Positions 1 through 15,190 of a stretch of DNA of 64,000 nt are shown here, piece by piece. The position numbers were made by a program, and so were the translations under genes. Positions within the stretch are counted from its first letter, which is position 1. The number at the start of each line of letters is the position of its first letter. Under the pieces are notes generated by a model. That model made no database searches, was not told the origin of the DNA, and saw nothing but the letters and a program-made list of their open reading frames with translations. This stretch comes from Chrysomallon squamiferum (lineage: Eukaryota > Mollusca > Gastropoda > Neomphalida > Peltospiridae): NCBI GenBank assembly GCA_012295275.1, contig CM022666.1, positions 12,746,157 to 12,810,156 of the forward strand. Direction: 5' to 3'.

Positions 1-1152
<1,152 letters not shown>

Positions 1153-2869
1153 AAAGAAAACATATTGACGATAAACCCACCCATCTGTAAGTTTCAAATA
1201 TATCTGTGTAAGCATTTATGTGTGTGTGTGTGTTTTGCATGTTTCCACAATGAATAGATATGTATGTCTGTACGTGAATGTATCTGACACGTATGAAAGA
1301 TAAAAAATATATATAATTTAATTTTCTTCACTATCATTCTACCATCAACATTTTATTTTGTTTGTCATGAAACAAATTTCAGACAGAAAGTTTTCACTTC
1401 AATGGTTGTTACTCCCTTGATACCCTGTATTTTCTCGTGTTTTTCATTATAATTTTTTTTAGAAAGAAAAATACCCAGAAAACAGTAAAAATCGTTAAAG
1501 AAATACAGTTAAATCACAATATATGTACAGCTGTACGTAACACAGAATAAAAAACCAATCTTCTTGTCTTGTATAAAGAAAATGTGATTAACAGTTTTTA
1601 TAACTAATTCAAAATTAAGGCTTGTCAGCTGTTGGGTGCTATAGCTAATAAGTTCTGTTCTTTTTTATTCAACTGTTTTCTGATCTCGGATGCCTGAACA
1701 ACAGTGATATATGATAACATTGTACTAAAATAACCATTGTATAATGAATGCTTATGTTGCTTTTAATAACTAAAATTTTATTAAAATACAGGCATTTGTC
1801 GAGAATAAAACAAGTAAACAAACTGGAGGAAAGAAGATTTTAAAAAAAATATTATGTATGTATAATACCTTTGATATCTTGGCCCTCTTCCAGAACACTG
1901 CATAGCTGAATGGCTCCCTCTGAGAAAAGTTGCCAACCCCTGATACGATTACATTGTCCTAAAATAATCATTGTGTAATCAATGCCTATGTTGTTTTTAA
2001 TAAACACACACACACACACACACAGACGATCACACACACGCACGCTCGCACACACACACACACACACTGATATCTTTACATCGCTTTCAATTCTGTCTTC
2101 AATATTGAACACCAAAAAGGGATCCTGTGAAGCAAGACTGCTTTGGTCTGGTGGTTTAAAGAAAAAACAAAGACATTAACATAAAATTCGGTGTCCAAGT
2201 CTTCAACCGGACTAAAATATTTTCAAGCAACTGTTCAAGCTATTTATTTTATTGTCGAGAGCAATGGCAGTTCATTTGATATCTGACTCAGTCAGTAAAT
2301 ACAAAAGACTGAAATTTAAAGCTTGTGTTCCCTCCTCATTTTAAATACACCATCATATTTATAATACATAATATACTTGAGTAAAGAAAAAACAGAAAAT
2401 AAACCCACCCATCTGTAAGTTTAAAATATATCTATCTGTACATTATATATATCAGTATGTGTTTGTATGTGTATGTGTGTGTGTGTGTGTGTTTGTGTCA
2501 ATAAACAATCAATCTGAAATCACTTTTATCTTTATTTGTATGTATACATATGTGTATATGTGATATCTGTGTAGATATGCAAGTCATGTATTTATATGTA
2601 TGTGTGTCTGACATAACATTTATACTATGGAATATAAAACAACTTTGCACTGGTAAGATATGTAGTACTCTGGTGTAAGTGTTTGTTTCATTCAATCTCA
2701 TATGCAGATTTAAAGCATACATAAGAGAGAACAATTTAATTAACAATGCATAATGGTTACTTATGCTGCTTTTTATAACCACACACACCGATCTCTCTCA
2801 TATCCTGCAATCACTTTGAGGACTTTGTGATAAGATATGATGACTTGTCATATATATTATTTTGATAAA

Positions 2870-2984
<115 letters not shown>

Positions 2985-4774
2985 AGTGTTTTTGCTTTGT
3001 ATACGGAAAATTTGAACAACAGTATTTGATGACTAATTCAAAAGTAACGCCTGTCATCTTAAGCAAATGTGTTTTCTTCTTTTTGTATTCAACTGTTTCT
3101 TGATCTCAGATGCTCGGAAAGATGAAGTTTGGTTTTATTATAGAACATTTTTATTATCCTTATTTCCTTTTCCTTTACCTTTCTTCTTCTTCTTCGTCTT
3201 CTTCTTCTTCTTCTTCTTCTTATTATTATTATATTTTTTTATCTTTTTAAATATTTTATTTACTTTCTGGGTTTTTAACTTGTTTTATTCTCGACAAAAT
3301 GCTTGTATAACAACATAAACATTCTTAGCGCAAAGATTATAATGTTAAATTGGAACGTGACCAAAACAACGTTATCATGCAGTAGCTATTTAAATGTCAA
3401 GCTGTTTTTCTATTCCCGAGTAACGTAGTTTGATTAGGAAATTAATACTGAATCTAGACAAATTTCCGAGAATTGTTATTCGTGTATTTCCCAGTAATTT
3501 CTGATGTCATTACACTACTTTTTTCTTTTTCATTTTCCTGGTTACGTTTTCTTTATATTGCTAATAAATTTGTTTAGTTCTGACTAAGTCTTCCGACTGT
3601 TCAATAACGTTTTTGTAACTCAACAAGAACCTAGTAGTTATTGCATTTTGGAGAAGCATGCAGTACAAGCTTGAAATATTGACGATCATGTTTTACTGCA
3701 TTTCCCAGAAAGCGTAGTTTAAATGAGATTAGCTGTCCAGACTCGCTGTCATTTTGGTTTACTTGTTGTAACCTGTAAATAAGTAAATTTAAAACTCACA
3801 CCAGAGGAATCGAACAAGTGCAAGAAAGGTTTATTATATCTTATATATGCATGTATGAACGTGTGTGTGCAAGTTTAACTGAATCTCTATGTACTTTGTT
3901 TATCGAAATAAATATGGTTATATTTTTTATCAGTGCCCGTAAAGATACATATTTGTGAAGTCATCATATCTTGCCACAAAGTCGATAAAGTCATTGCAAA
4001 TTCTTTTGATTTGGCATCTAAAATTTAAGATATATGATAAAATTGTACTAAAATAACCATTGTATAATGAATGCTTATGTTGTTTTTAATAACTAAAACT
4101 TTATAACAATACAAACATTTGTCGAGAATGACAAACTGAAAGAAGGAAAATAATATTTTAATATTATATGTATAATACATTTGATGTCTCGGCAGTCTTC
4201 CAGAACACCGCAGAGCTGAATGACTCTCTCTCTGCAAAAGAAGACAAAGACATTGTGTCCGAGTCTTCAGTTGGCGGGCCGGACTAAAATATTTTGCCGA
4301 CACCTGATATATCAGCTACTGTTCAAGCTATTTATTTTATTGTCGAGAACAATGTCGTTCATTTGATGTCTGACTAAGTCAGTAAATAAAAAAGACTGGA
4401 ATTTAAAGCTTGTGTTTGTATTGCATTTTAAACACACGATCATATCTATAATACATAATATACTTGAGTAAAGAAAAAACAGAAAATAAACCCACCCATC
4501 TGTAAGTTTAAAATATATCTGTCTGTACATTATATATCAGTATGTGTGTTGTGTGTATGTTTGTGTGTGTGTGTGTTTGTGTGTGGTTGTGGGTGTGTTT
4601 GTGTCAAGAAACAATCAATCTCAAATCACTTTTATCTTTATTTGTATGTATACATATGGGTATATGTGATATCTGTGTAGATATGCAAGTCATGAATCTC
4701 TCTCATATCCTGCAATCACTTTGAGGACTTTGTGATAAGATATGATGACTTGTCATATATATTATTTTGATAAA

Positions 4775-4777
<3 letters not shown>

Positions 4778-4853
<76 letters not shown>
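4778..4853. repeat. (CT)n microsatellite
   Basis: A CT run of about 76 bases with the same left flank as the array at 2871-2980. The right flanks differ, so the copying junction lies at the array. Confidence 0.95.
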
Positions 4854-4857
<4 letters not shown>

Positions 4858-5687
4858 TCCTCCTCCTTAAACTCTTTCCCTGTATTATTAAATATTAATT
4901 GCCTCATTGTTATTTATTTACTTTTTAGATATATGTTTGAAAGATGGTTTAGGAATAGCTAATTTTTTATATAATCTCATCAAAACATTCTGTAAATGGC
5001 ATCTTCCCATCACGTTTTTCCACTTCTCTTAGGAGGATCTGCTGTACTCACGAGGCTGTATACAAGAAAACCTAATGGACTTTCTCGCAGAGCTGTTCTC
5101 GTTTGAAATGATAAAACTGTCAGAGTCAGGACAGCTTCTGAATGATCAGGAAGCAGAAAGTAAGTTATGGTTCAGACTTTGAGTAAAAGAAAGACCACAA
5201 TTGTATTATATCTTTTATTATACAAATTAATGAAAAATGTATTGGAAAAATTGGGAATTATAATATTCAATTTTAGTGTCTATATTGAGAGATGCCTTTG
5301 CCTATGTAAATACGTTTTTATTATTTAAAGTAGATGATTTCAGATTTTGAAAGATCTTTATATAATGGTCAGTATTTCAGAAGGCTACTAATAAAGAAAG
5401 TTAATATTAAAGGAATATTTAAATGAGTGCATCTCAGTTAAATTTTATGAAGATTGATTTCTTCAGAAAGCTTACATTGCAGGGTTTATTATTCTTTTTG
5501 TTAATTTTAATTCAGCATCTCGCTGTGGTTATGGGAGGTCAAGTGTAAGAAAACACTAAGTACCCATTAGCAATGCAACAAAATGTAGCTTTCACAAAAC
5601 TGAGTCGAGATTCACCAGTACTAGAGAACTATACAAAAGAAAGTTTACTTCATAAGTATTTACTCAATTCCTTTTGTTAAGTTTATA

Positions 5688-5830
5688 GTGATGGATAGAA
5701 TGGCTCAGTGGTTAGAGTGCATAGCCAAGGTTGTTGGGTTCTAGGATGACACCTGCATGGAGGATGAATAAAGTTATTTACCAATCTAGCCGCTGATCCA
5801 TTCCTGATATATCTAAGATCATGTCTATGT
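5688..5830 (+). repeat. tRNA-derived SINE-like element in a CAMSAP pseudogene intron
   Basis: The stretch contains TGGCTCAGTGG TTAGAG, a near-perfect RNA polymerase III A box, followed about 30 bases later by GGGTTCTAGGA, a B-box-like word. This is the usual head of a tRNA-related SINE. It does not fold as an intact tRNA. The 3' boundary is a guess. Confidence 0.5.
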
Positions 5831-6714
5831 GGAAAGATGTATCTTAAAAGCAGATTTTTAGTTGATTTAAAAAGGGTGTCACTTCATATTACAGAAACAT
5901 GTTTTCCATTTCATTAGCTGTATTGTTACTTACCTTTTAAGATACAAAAGACAAGTGAGAATCATGTGGTGTATGTTCTTAAATAAAATATTTCTTTTTT
6001 ATTTTAGATTTCAATTCAATTATCTGATTTTTTACTTTTTCAGGCAGATACCTCAAAATAGACATTTGTCAGTACCTTAACATCAGAATGGCACAACCAC
6101 AGACACCAGAACAGACAGAAGTTTCGAAAAAAAAAAAAAAATGGTATAAAAAGAGACACACATTAACTTTTCTGTTTAAATATCAACTTACATTCTTCTT
6201 AGATTTGTTTTGGCAATGTATTCTCAGTACAAAGTAAGAAAAGCAGATTAAATCAAGAATAGTCTGTAATAATAAGTAAAGTAAGTGCAGTATAGAAACA
6301 GCCAGACAATTTACTATACTTCCACATTTCCATACTTCCATTAGGATTGTTTTATTTCTCTTTAGCTTATATTTGTCTTGTGGGTAACCAGAACCATTTC
6401 TTGTTTTGTTCTGAATTTGCAAAAATACAGTTTACTTTATTTTGTTTGGATTTGAAAGTTTAAAAGATGATTTTAGGTGATTAGTGGTGTGTTATTTGAA
6501 TTTCTTGTAAACAATTGTTTAATTGGAAATTGTCAGTTAAGAAATTGTCAATGCGTACCATACAATTACAGGCCTGTGATTTGAATTTTTCTTAGAAGAA
6601 TTATTACACGTTTTCAATATATCAGGTGTCTTCTGGGAGTATTATTTGTATTTCCTATTAAACAATAATTATTTCTATTACTGATATAGCACATGAGCAC
6701 TAGCAAATAATTTG

Positions 6715-6715
<1 letters not shown>

Positions 6716-6805
<90 letters not shown>
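6716..6805. repeat. (CT)n microsatellite
   Basis: A CT run of about 90 bases within the pseudogene, between its CH-domain exon and its coiled-coil part. Confidence 0.95.
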
Positions 6806-6808
<3 letters not shown>

Positions 6809-8392
6809 ATCTCATCAAGGAATCTATACTAATCTGGCAGGACCTGCAGCATCTGTAAAGGTTGTTGCTGTTATAATAATAGCAGTAGTAGTATTAGTCA
6901 CTGCCATTGTTCTAGTAGTGTAGTTGTTATAGCATTAGTGTTTGTACTATTAATGATAATAATACTTCTAATAGGTGAATGATCTTGTGATATTATAACT
7001 TATGACGCTCTCTAGCTTTGTAATAGTTATGTATCTTGTGTGATTCATAATCAGAGACAACAAACCAGCTGTAGAACCGTGTGCTTATTAGTAATGGCCC
7101 AGCAGCAGTGACATCTCAAACTGAAGTTGTCCATCGTCCAGCTGGCAGTCCGTACCCACAGGCAATGACAAACAGTCAGAAAGTTTACCATCGATGGATT
7201 CTTCCCTTGAAAAACTGAACCACAGCCTGACCGAGCTGCAGGGAGAGATTTCATGACTATCATTACAGCAGAAAGAGATACTCAGCATGCAGTCACCACA
7301 GGGAACCCCGCCATATTTGTACCTTCTCCCAAACAGCAGTCACCTCTGGCCGGTCACCCTGTCCACCATCAAATAGCACTGCCCTCTGGTGGACACGTTG
7401 GTCACATAGAATCTTGAAACCCAGCAGCAGAACTGGCACAACAACAAACTCAACACTTCTCACCAAAAGTACCCACCAGTGTCATCAGCAGACACACTCC
7501 ACCAGTAGTTCAGACTCTGAGCTACTCCGATGCCTTCAAAACGCAATCTGCTGCAGTGATCACCAGAGCTAGAGATATGTTGCAAGAAGCAACAACAGTA
7601 ACCCACTGCAGCTCAGATAGATGCATCTTCTGAAAATGGAAAGAATGGTGAAAGTTTTCACACTAGCAGTGGAGGAATCAAAGGATTCTTTGTGCCATTT
7701 GGTGATGAATGAAGCATGCCAAAATGTTTAAAACCAGTGCTCAGCAAAGACAGAGGGAAAAAGAACAGTACATCTGCTCAAGTCAACAATTACTCTGTTT
7801 CTTCAACATCAATCAGATTGTCAGTCCACTGCTGTTCATCTCTGTAGGGACCCCTACTATCACTGTGTACAAGTCTTGAAAGGCTGATGACAGTGAATCT
7901 CAATACTTCAGGAATAGGATATGTTTCAGATGATTCTCCCTTTTATAAGCAACATATCTTTGCATCCTCTCTGCACTGAAACATTTATACAGATAGGATT
8001 AGAAATATGCTTACAGTTACATGCAAAGTTCACTACACAAAAATACATACAAAATATGTATGTTAATGTAGAAATTAAACAAGATATCCAAATCTAGATG
8101 GATGTTAACAGATTGATACACAGATAGACAGACACAACTTAAATTATTCATTCTTATAGTGGTTTTTGTTTTACAGTATTTATACCACTATAAAAGTTGA
8201 TATAAATAGAATGAAACAAACAATTATACTTTCGCTCAAGCTGCAACTGTGCAAACATTTTATAAACTCTCCTATAAAAGTACTCCACACTGAGAATTTA
8301 ACTTCCTTTCTAGTAGTGAGTTGGAAATTTTGTTTCTCTGTTCTTGTTATAATTTATAATGGTTTTCCTTTCAGATGAGGGGCAGTTATTTT

Positions 8393-8427
<35 letters not shown>

Positions 8428-8615
8428 TTAGGTTTTAATTTTTTTTAAAGGTTACTCTTACAACATTATGTTTATAAATATTTCAGACCAGTGAACAGGA
8501 AATGATGTCAACGAAAGACAGACTGATGGAAAGACAGATGAAGAGAAAAGAAGAAGAGGAAAGACGAAGACTGGAAAAATAATAGAATTAATGGAACAGA
8601 GAAAAAGAGAGAGAG

Positions 8616-9880
8616 GTAAATGATAAATAAAAAATATTATGAAGAGTAGTAGTAAAATACTTGATTGTAGTTCACTGTCATGTTCAGGGCTAAATATTCA
8701 CTGGAAATATTTCCAGTATTCTATTATACTGAATAATCAATGAGTAAAACTTTACCAAATTAGAAATTAAAATAGTTTGCTTATCATGCATAGGTTTAAA
8801 CTGCTTTCAAAAGCACAGCATTACATTCGAATCCATGTACGTTCAAAATATCGTGGTTTATCGAGACTAGCCTGGCCTGAAACCAGTGAGTGGTTTCCAT
8901 TTCTAATGAACCATATTTCGAACAAAGAGAACACATTCAACGAAAAGAAATGCTTAAAATAAAAACAGATTGTTCATTTTAATTCTTGTGTTGATTATAT
9001 TAAATTAAATGAAAACAAAGCTTTCTCTTTTTTTGTTTTAAAATTGGATATACTATTGCTGACAAATTGGTTATTCATTCCAGTAATCTATATACAGTTT
9101 GTCACATCTGACACAGAATTCTGTGTAACTAACACTGCTGATAAAGTTGTTCTCTGAAACTTTTGAGAATGGGAGGATTCTCATGGACTGGTTCCAAGAG
9201 AATCCACATAGACTTTTACACACACACACACACACATATATATGCCTAATGATGTATATATATATATCTATATATATGCAGCATATGCCTGTTATTGATG
9301 CCTCACTAAATTTTGTATACTACTACAACAATCACCTATATTTTTGGTACCAGTCGTTTTTAATAACAAAGTAAATAGAACAATAAAATAACACATCAGT
9401 GAGGTTCTTATTTTATTGTGATATTTAAAAAATGTCAGGAGAATTCACTCCAGATTTCATTAATAGCAAATTATATATATATATATATACAAAATAGATT
9501 AATTGTTAATATCAAACGGATGGCTTTATCTACTGATATGCATATGGAACTGATTTAGATCAGTTTTAATAAAAAACAGAAAGACACCAGATGAACAGAC
9601 ACTCGGTTCTGAGGAATAATTCCAGGCTGTCTTTTGTTGCCTTACATCACTGGTTCCCAACATTTTTGCTCCATGCCCCACCTCAGCATCTAAAAAATGT
9701 TTATGTCCCCCCTTAGAGTTTTGTAAAAGTGCAATTACTGTAATATAAAGTAGAAATCCTTTAACTGACAAAACAAAGTGTAAACAAACTGCTCATTAGT
9801 GTTGTCAGATACACGATAACTTGTAGACGAAGTGTAACTGGAAGTTTGGTCGTGTTATATCAATTTCAAAATTGCACTCT
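8616..9880. other. Intergenic DNA with microsatellites and a hAT-like end
   Basis: No gene seen. It contains short (CA)n and (TA)n runs near 9221-9275 and 9473-9490. At about 9648 'actggttcccaaca' followed by 'ccatgccccacc' resembles the terminal sequence of Charlie-type hAT elements. Confidence 0.4.
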
Positions 9881-9884
9881 TGTC

Positions 9885-10350
9885 TCAGATCGACATCTAT
9901 ATTTGAGGATATTAGGATAGTTTGCCTCCCTTGCCAGGCAAACGGTGGAAAAAAAATAAAAAATAAAATAAAATAATAATAATAATAATAATAATAATTA
10001 AGTAATAATGTTAAATTCACAGTGTTAGTATATATATGTGATTAAATCTAGCGACCAAATGTTGTCAGTAAAACAGAATAACTATTAAAAGAACAAACTT
10101 TATGTTTGCATAAATATTTTAAAGTTTTTATTCATAATGTCATTTTGTATTCTTTTAATGCTCGCGAACTTATTTCTCATCAAAAGAAAACAATGAAACT
10201 ATTCAGCTTGGGTTTGAGGTATTTTTGCATTACGTTGTTATTATTATTATTATTATTATAATTTTTATTTTTATTTTTATTTATTATTATTATTATTATG
10301 ATTTTATTTTTTAAACAAATGTCATCCTCCAATAAGTTTTAGCGAGTATA
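9885..10350 (-). repeat. Inverted copy of the GPCR 3'-flanking block
   Basis: Words such as 'tcgcgaacttatttctcatcaaaagaaaacaatgaaac' and the 'tttgcattacgttgttatta' stretch are the reverse complement of 28970-29060 and 50520-50610. This ties the TNF arms to the GPCR locus. No coding sequence was found in it. Confidence 0.7.
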
Positions 10351-10434
10351 AATTTAGTAAACAGACTGAGTTGACACTTCCACCATACACGATCCAATGA
10401 CAAACGAGCATGTTTGCATTATCTTTTCCAACGG

Positions 10435-10707
10435 ATGCAGAAACTTAAACACTATCGTGGTAAAGAGAAAAAGTTACAGTCTGTGTATGATCAATATCCG
10501 GAACGAATAGTTGGTGTAATACTCGTGCCTTTTCCAAAGCAAAATGGAATTTACAAAAATGCCTCAAGTGGATCAGTTATATGCGGAAGGCCACGGGAAC
10601 AGCTGAATTCATCGAAAATCAACTGGATTCACGTGAAAATAAAAATTAAAAAACTCCGACATAGAAAGAAACGTATTATTTCTTCGTTTGACCGGTTATC
10701 GAACAAA
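10435..10707 (+). CDS. Conserved reading frame of unknown function (left arm)
   Basis: From the ATG of MQKLKHYRG the frame runs about 90 residues and includes VYDQYPERIVGVILVPF and KQNGIYKN. The right arm keeps the same frame (28370-28663, -) with mostly conservative changes, then reads SDTCDCTK immediately followed by gtaaga, a good splice donor in phase 0. The left copy lacks that donor and instead continues to a TAA. I do not recognise the family, and there is no clear signal peptide or membrane helix. It could be the relic of a coding exon, perhaps of the neighbouring TNF gene or of an unrelated gene. Confidence 0.3.
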
Positions 10708-10930
10708 TAACTGTCGTTTTAAATAACATCCAATAACAACATTAGTTCAAAATTTAATATTAGTTCAAAACAAATGTGTTACGGCATTAAATATAAAATT
10801 ACAAGTAATGTATTATTGAAAGTTCTATTTATAAAACATACACGTTATAAACGATTACGTAAGCATACGTAACTCCGCCCCAAAAAGGGGTGTAACCCGA
10901 TTGTTGCTCGGTTAGTCAAGCTTAAAACAA

Positions 10931-11056
10931 TGGAAGAATCACGTAGAAAAAGGGCTAAATTGTCCGATCTGTCGGTGAATTTCTGTCTGGATTTTTTAAG
11001 AGATACAGCTAAAGCATTTAGTTTTCATTTTGTTTGTTTTGTTGTTATTTTGTAAA
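10931..11056 (+). other. Short basic reading frame repeated three times across the duplication
   Basis: ATG followed by EESRRKRAKLSDLSVNFCLDF and an early TAA. The same 70-base core is present near 28095-28030 (-) and, without an ATG, near 24500-24430 (-). It is preceded in each case by a conserved ctccgcccc-like word. It may be a first exon with a nuclear-localisation-like cluster, or simply part of a repeat. No product can be assigned. Confidence 0.25.
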
Positions 11057-11898
11057 GAGTTGTTCTTATTAATAACATTATTATTTAATTTTTTTTCTTT
11101 TCATTTTTAAGTTGGTTATAGTAATGCAATTCGGTAGATTTGTTGTTTATTTCTGTAAAGTAAATAAATAAAATAATAATGTTTCTTTTTTTAATCTAGT
11201 TTTAATCATTTTAAAATTTGTTTATTCATTGGTGATCAAATACTAAAATAAAATAAAAGTAATAATAGTAATAAATATTTATTAATATAAAGTGATGTTT
11301 CTTCCCTGTACATACAGTTTCAACAAGTCAAGCGCAGATTGCTTATTTTAATGAGATATTTATTGTAAGTATACACCATGGATATAATAATAAGTGGTAT
11401 ATCTTTTCACATGACGCAAAATGTTAAAAATAACGGTTAGAATTTCCAAAGGGGAATCACCTTCTGAAATAGCTTCCTAAAAACGAACCCACGTAATTTC
11501 CATCACGTGACTAATAATCGATTATATCGTTGTGGTCATGTAATACAGTTGGCTTCTTTGGAATTAAAATGCTTTAAAGAAAATACATAAAATGAAATAA
11601 AATAATTAAAAAAATAAAGATGTAAAGAAAATAAATAAATTAATAAATAATACTAAATAAAACACTTTCGCTTTATTAAAATGTTTATAACAATCATTTA
11701 TATTGTTGTTGTTATTGTCATCGCCGTCGTTGTTGTTTCATACTTGTTTCTTTCTTCCAAACAGAGGATACACCAGTTTTACTAAGTAATGTGTAAGAAA
11801 TTAACGTAGTAACTGAAACTGAAAAAAATGTACGTGCTGATCAGGTCTACGAGGACGGATTATGTGACATGATCGTGTGCTTGGTAAGTCTAGCTGTG

Positions 11899-11922
11899 AT
11901 TGGTCCTCGTACACGTATAAAA
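11899..11922 (+). promoter_or_regulatory. Core promoter of TNF gene, first exon A (inverted CCAAT and TATAAAA)
   Basis: ATTGG (inverted CCAAT) at 11899-11903 and TATAAAA at 11916-11922 lie about 150 bases before the exon A start codon, with a leader in between that is conserved in the right arm. In the right arm the same positions read GATCGG and TATACAAA, so both elements are lost there. Confidence 0.5.
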
Positions 11923-12072
11923 CTAACTCCCACCGAGGCGTTGTCAGAGAGAGCGCGGACCTGTAGCAGGCGTGTTTCGTGACAGCACCTTAATTTTTAA
12001 ATTATTTTTTTTATCACTTACAGATTTATAAGCCGAAATTTAAAAAAACAAAAAAAAAAAACAAAAAACAAA

Positions 12073-13110
12073 ATGGAGCTAAAAATAATGAGAACTGTAG
12101 TTTGTGCCCTGTTGTTTCTCAACATACTTCTAGCGACTGTTTCGATTGCTTTGAAGGTTGTTATGTATCAAAACCGCGGATCACACACACAGACAGAGCC
12201 TATATTGTGCGAAGAGAAGAAGGTGAGTGCAGAAAACAAACTATTAAACGTTGTGTTAGTAACGGGGGCCTGAACAAGGTTTTCGTTTTTAAATTTTATA
12301 TTTCAATTAAGTGTAACTTTCTCAAGGTATAGAAGCGTTAGTTTGTGTCGTGACAGGAGGATTAATTTTTGTTTTTCTTTTGTAGGAAGGGTTACCTGCA
12401 AACGAAGAAAAAAATCAAACAGTAAATATTACACATGAAAAAAAAAGAGCGACTTCAAGGAGGGTTTTCCTCGTACGTTTTTTTTTTTTTTTTTTTGTTT
12501 AGACATACCTATATTAGACAAACGAAGAAATTGAAATTCTATTTATAAAATATTACGTTATAAACGATTACGGTATTCATCATAACCTTTTTAACTAATT
12601 TTTTTTAAACATACGTTAAATAATACTAATACTCCTAATAAACAGATAAAATTACTATTTATAATAACAAGGTTTGTAATAATGATGATTGTCATCATCA
12701 CAAAAACAAGTAATTAATAAACATCAGAATTGTAATAATTAGACTAAAAACTGCATGCAACAACTACGCGTTTATTAAATTTTGTCCCGAATTGTGTCGC
12801 GTAGCATTATTGATGTGAAGCGTCACGTGACTCGTTTTGTGTCCTATGTTACTATTTCTCCGCCATAATGCTTACTTCGTACAGAATAAAGGTCTTTGTT
12901 TTGATGGTTTTGTGCATCAATATCTTTGGAAGAATTTTGTCTGTTGTTTTATTTATTTTACTGTCGACAAAACAACAAACGCCTGTAAATAATAATTGCG
13001 TATTATGTCAGGAAACAACTGCAGTCTTTTTTACAAAAAGGAAGGAAATTAATCAAACAACTAAATGTATTGGAAAGTGCGATTTCAAGAAGGTTTTTAT
13101 TTATAAATTG

Positions 13111-13143
<33 letters not shown>

Positions 13144-15147
13144 CATTATTTCCTGTAAAAATAATAAATCTAAAAATAAATGATAATTATTGCAAATAAC
13201 ATTAGAAAATAATAATAATTTAAATATGTACTAAGCAATAGCTTTAGGCTTGGGCGTTTCCTTAGAATGTTAATATAACATTTTATTTCGTACGATTTAT
13301 TTTGTACAGCAATGTGAAAAGGTCTACATACAAACATTAAAATACCACGAGAGCTCGAGAATGTGAAAAACACTATTTCCATTGTTGTCCTGTAAACATA
13401 CTGGAATCACGAATGAAAGGCAATTTGTGATACTAAAACACCGTGGACGTTAATGATGATTTTGAATTGCCAAATAAAGATTCAGAGACATTTTAAATCT
13501 GTTAATTTTTGTTGAAACTGGAAATCACATCAGCCGACTATGACTACAAACACTGAAACACAATCACCAGTGTAAATAATGTTCAAGTTTATATTTATTT
13601 TAAATTAAAACAGTACCATCATTGCAATATATAAATAAATAAATAGTTTTGTTTTATTCCTCAACATAATTTAGCATTTGAAAAAATCATATGCCTATAC
13701 CATTGCGAGATACAGTGTCGTAGATGATTTTAAACGGTAACTGTAAGGTTAAAAATATTGCACAGAATATAGACTCGGATAATCCCTGCAGATGTATATT
13801 GTCACATTTTTCTATTTTTCATTTGTACTGTTTCCTTCCAGGCTTCTTTGCACCTGTTACTAAATATTTACTTGCTTTTCTTCTTCATACCTGTTAATAA
13901 ATGTTAACATTCCTTTCTTTCTTATAAATTTTTATTAAAAGTTTACCTTCTTTTCTTATTTATACATTTTTATTAAATGTTTAATACTTAGTTACTAAAT
14001 CTTTCCTTCTTTTTTATTTATACTTTTTTTTATTAAATGTCTACCTTGTTAAGTTCTTTTGTTCTTTATACTTGTTTTTATTAAATGTCTAACTTCGTTC
14101 CTTCTTTATATCTTGTTATTAGATGTTTTATCTTTCTTTTCTCTCTGTATTCTTTTATAAAATGTTCACATTCCCAACTTCTTTCTACCTTGTTTAGTTG
14201 TTATTAAATGTTTACCTTCCTTTCGTCTTTAGATGTTATTATATATATGTTCTTTTCTTGTTGACATCCTTACTGTCACAAGTTAACCTTTCTTCAATCT
14301 CCTGTGTGTAGATGTTACAGATAGTGTCCACATTTTGAAAATCATCCAAAATTTGAATAAGGAGTGAGTGAAATAAAAAATTAAAAAAGAGAAACATATC
14401 TACATATACAGTCACTAACAAAACACACATACACACTTTTCTGATGCCATTTCTTTGACAATTAAATACATACCAAACATCCACCACCACTTTAGAAAAT
14501 GTGTCTTAGAAACTATTATTATATTCATTATTCTTCAATCATTTTAACTTTTCAGATTTATAATAGAACTTTAAGTGGATTAAAACCTTCATCTATTAAA
14601 CCATTGAGGAGTAAAAGATCAATTAGTAAGAAGTTTATATTCTTGTAATGAATTCTGGTGTATATATCATTAGGCATAGACTGTATATATTATTTGACAT
14701 ATATAAAATCATTAGGCATATGCATAACATATATTATTTGACATATATAAAATCATCACTCTGACACACTCTGACACACACAAACACACACTGGAATAAA
14801 ATAAGAAAGTAATGCAGTAAACTACTATTACTACTACTATCTCTACTAATGCTGCTGCTAGTACTAGTACTAGTAATCACTACTAATACTAATAAGAGAA
14901 AGAAGAATCAAAGTACAAACAGTAGTTAAAATATTAAAGTCATTGTTTATTTATGTTTTAGCTCTTCGTCAGTTGAGACTGCTTAAACCAATGGTTCACC
15001 TACAAGGACTGGAAGATACAGATTACAGTAGGTGTTTTTTTGTTATTCTTCTTTTTTTTCCTTTTTTTGTACCCTTCAATGTCAGATCACTTGTATCTTT
15101 AGGTGTATGTATCTGTGTGTGTGTGTGTGTGTGTTTGTTTGTTTATT

Positions 15148-15190
<43 letters not shown>

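Larger units (their letters stand above)
5033..8615 (+). pseudogene. Partial, decayed CAMSAP/patronin copy (microtubule minus-end binder)
   Basis: CAMSAP/patronin proteins bind and stabilise microtubule minus ends through a CH domain, coiled coils and a C-terminal CKK domain. Exon 5033-5159 has a clean acceptor and gtaagt donor and reads EDLLYSRGC..MDFLAELF, like the end of the CAMSAP CH domain. Around 7090-7760 the + strand reads SLEKLNHSLTELQGEIS, a TGA where arginine is expected, then LSLQQKEIL, the CAMSAP coiled-coil signature; then GIKGFFVPFGDE, another TGA, and SMPKCLKP. Exon 8487-8615 reads STKDRLMERQMKRKEEEERRRLEK with a single-A loss that brings stops, then ELMEQRKRER in the next frame, and a gtaaat donor. 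Introns and splice sites are kept, so this is a segmental copy, not a retrocopy. The N-terminal half, the CKK domain and many exons are absent. The family call is firm; the pseudogene call rests on three separate lesions. Confidence 0.75.

Noticed and set aside
7051-7288. Minus-strand open frames over the CAMSAP coiled-coil part
   Set aside because: The + strand carries the recognisable coiled-coil text; these are antisense shadows.
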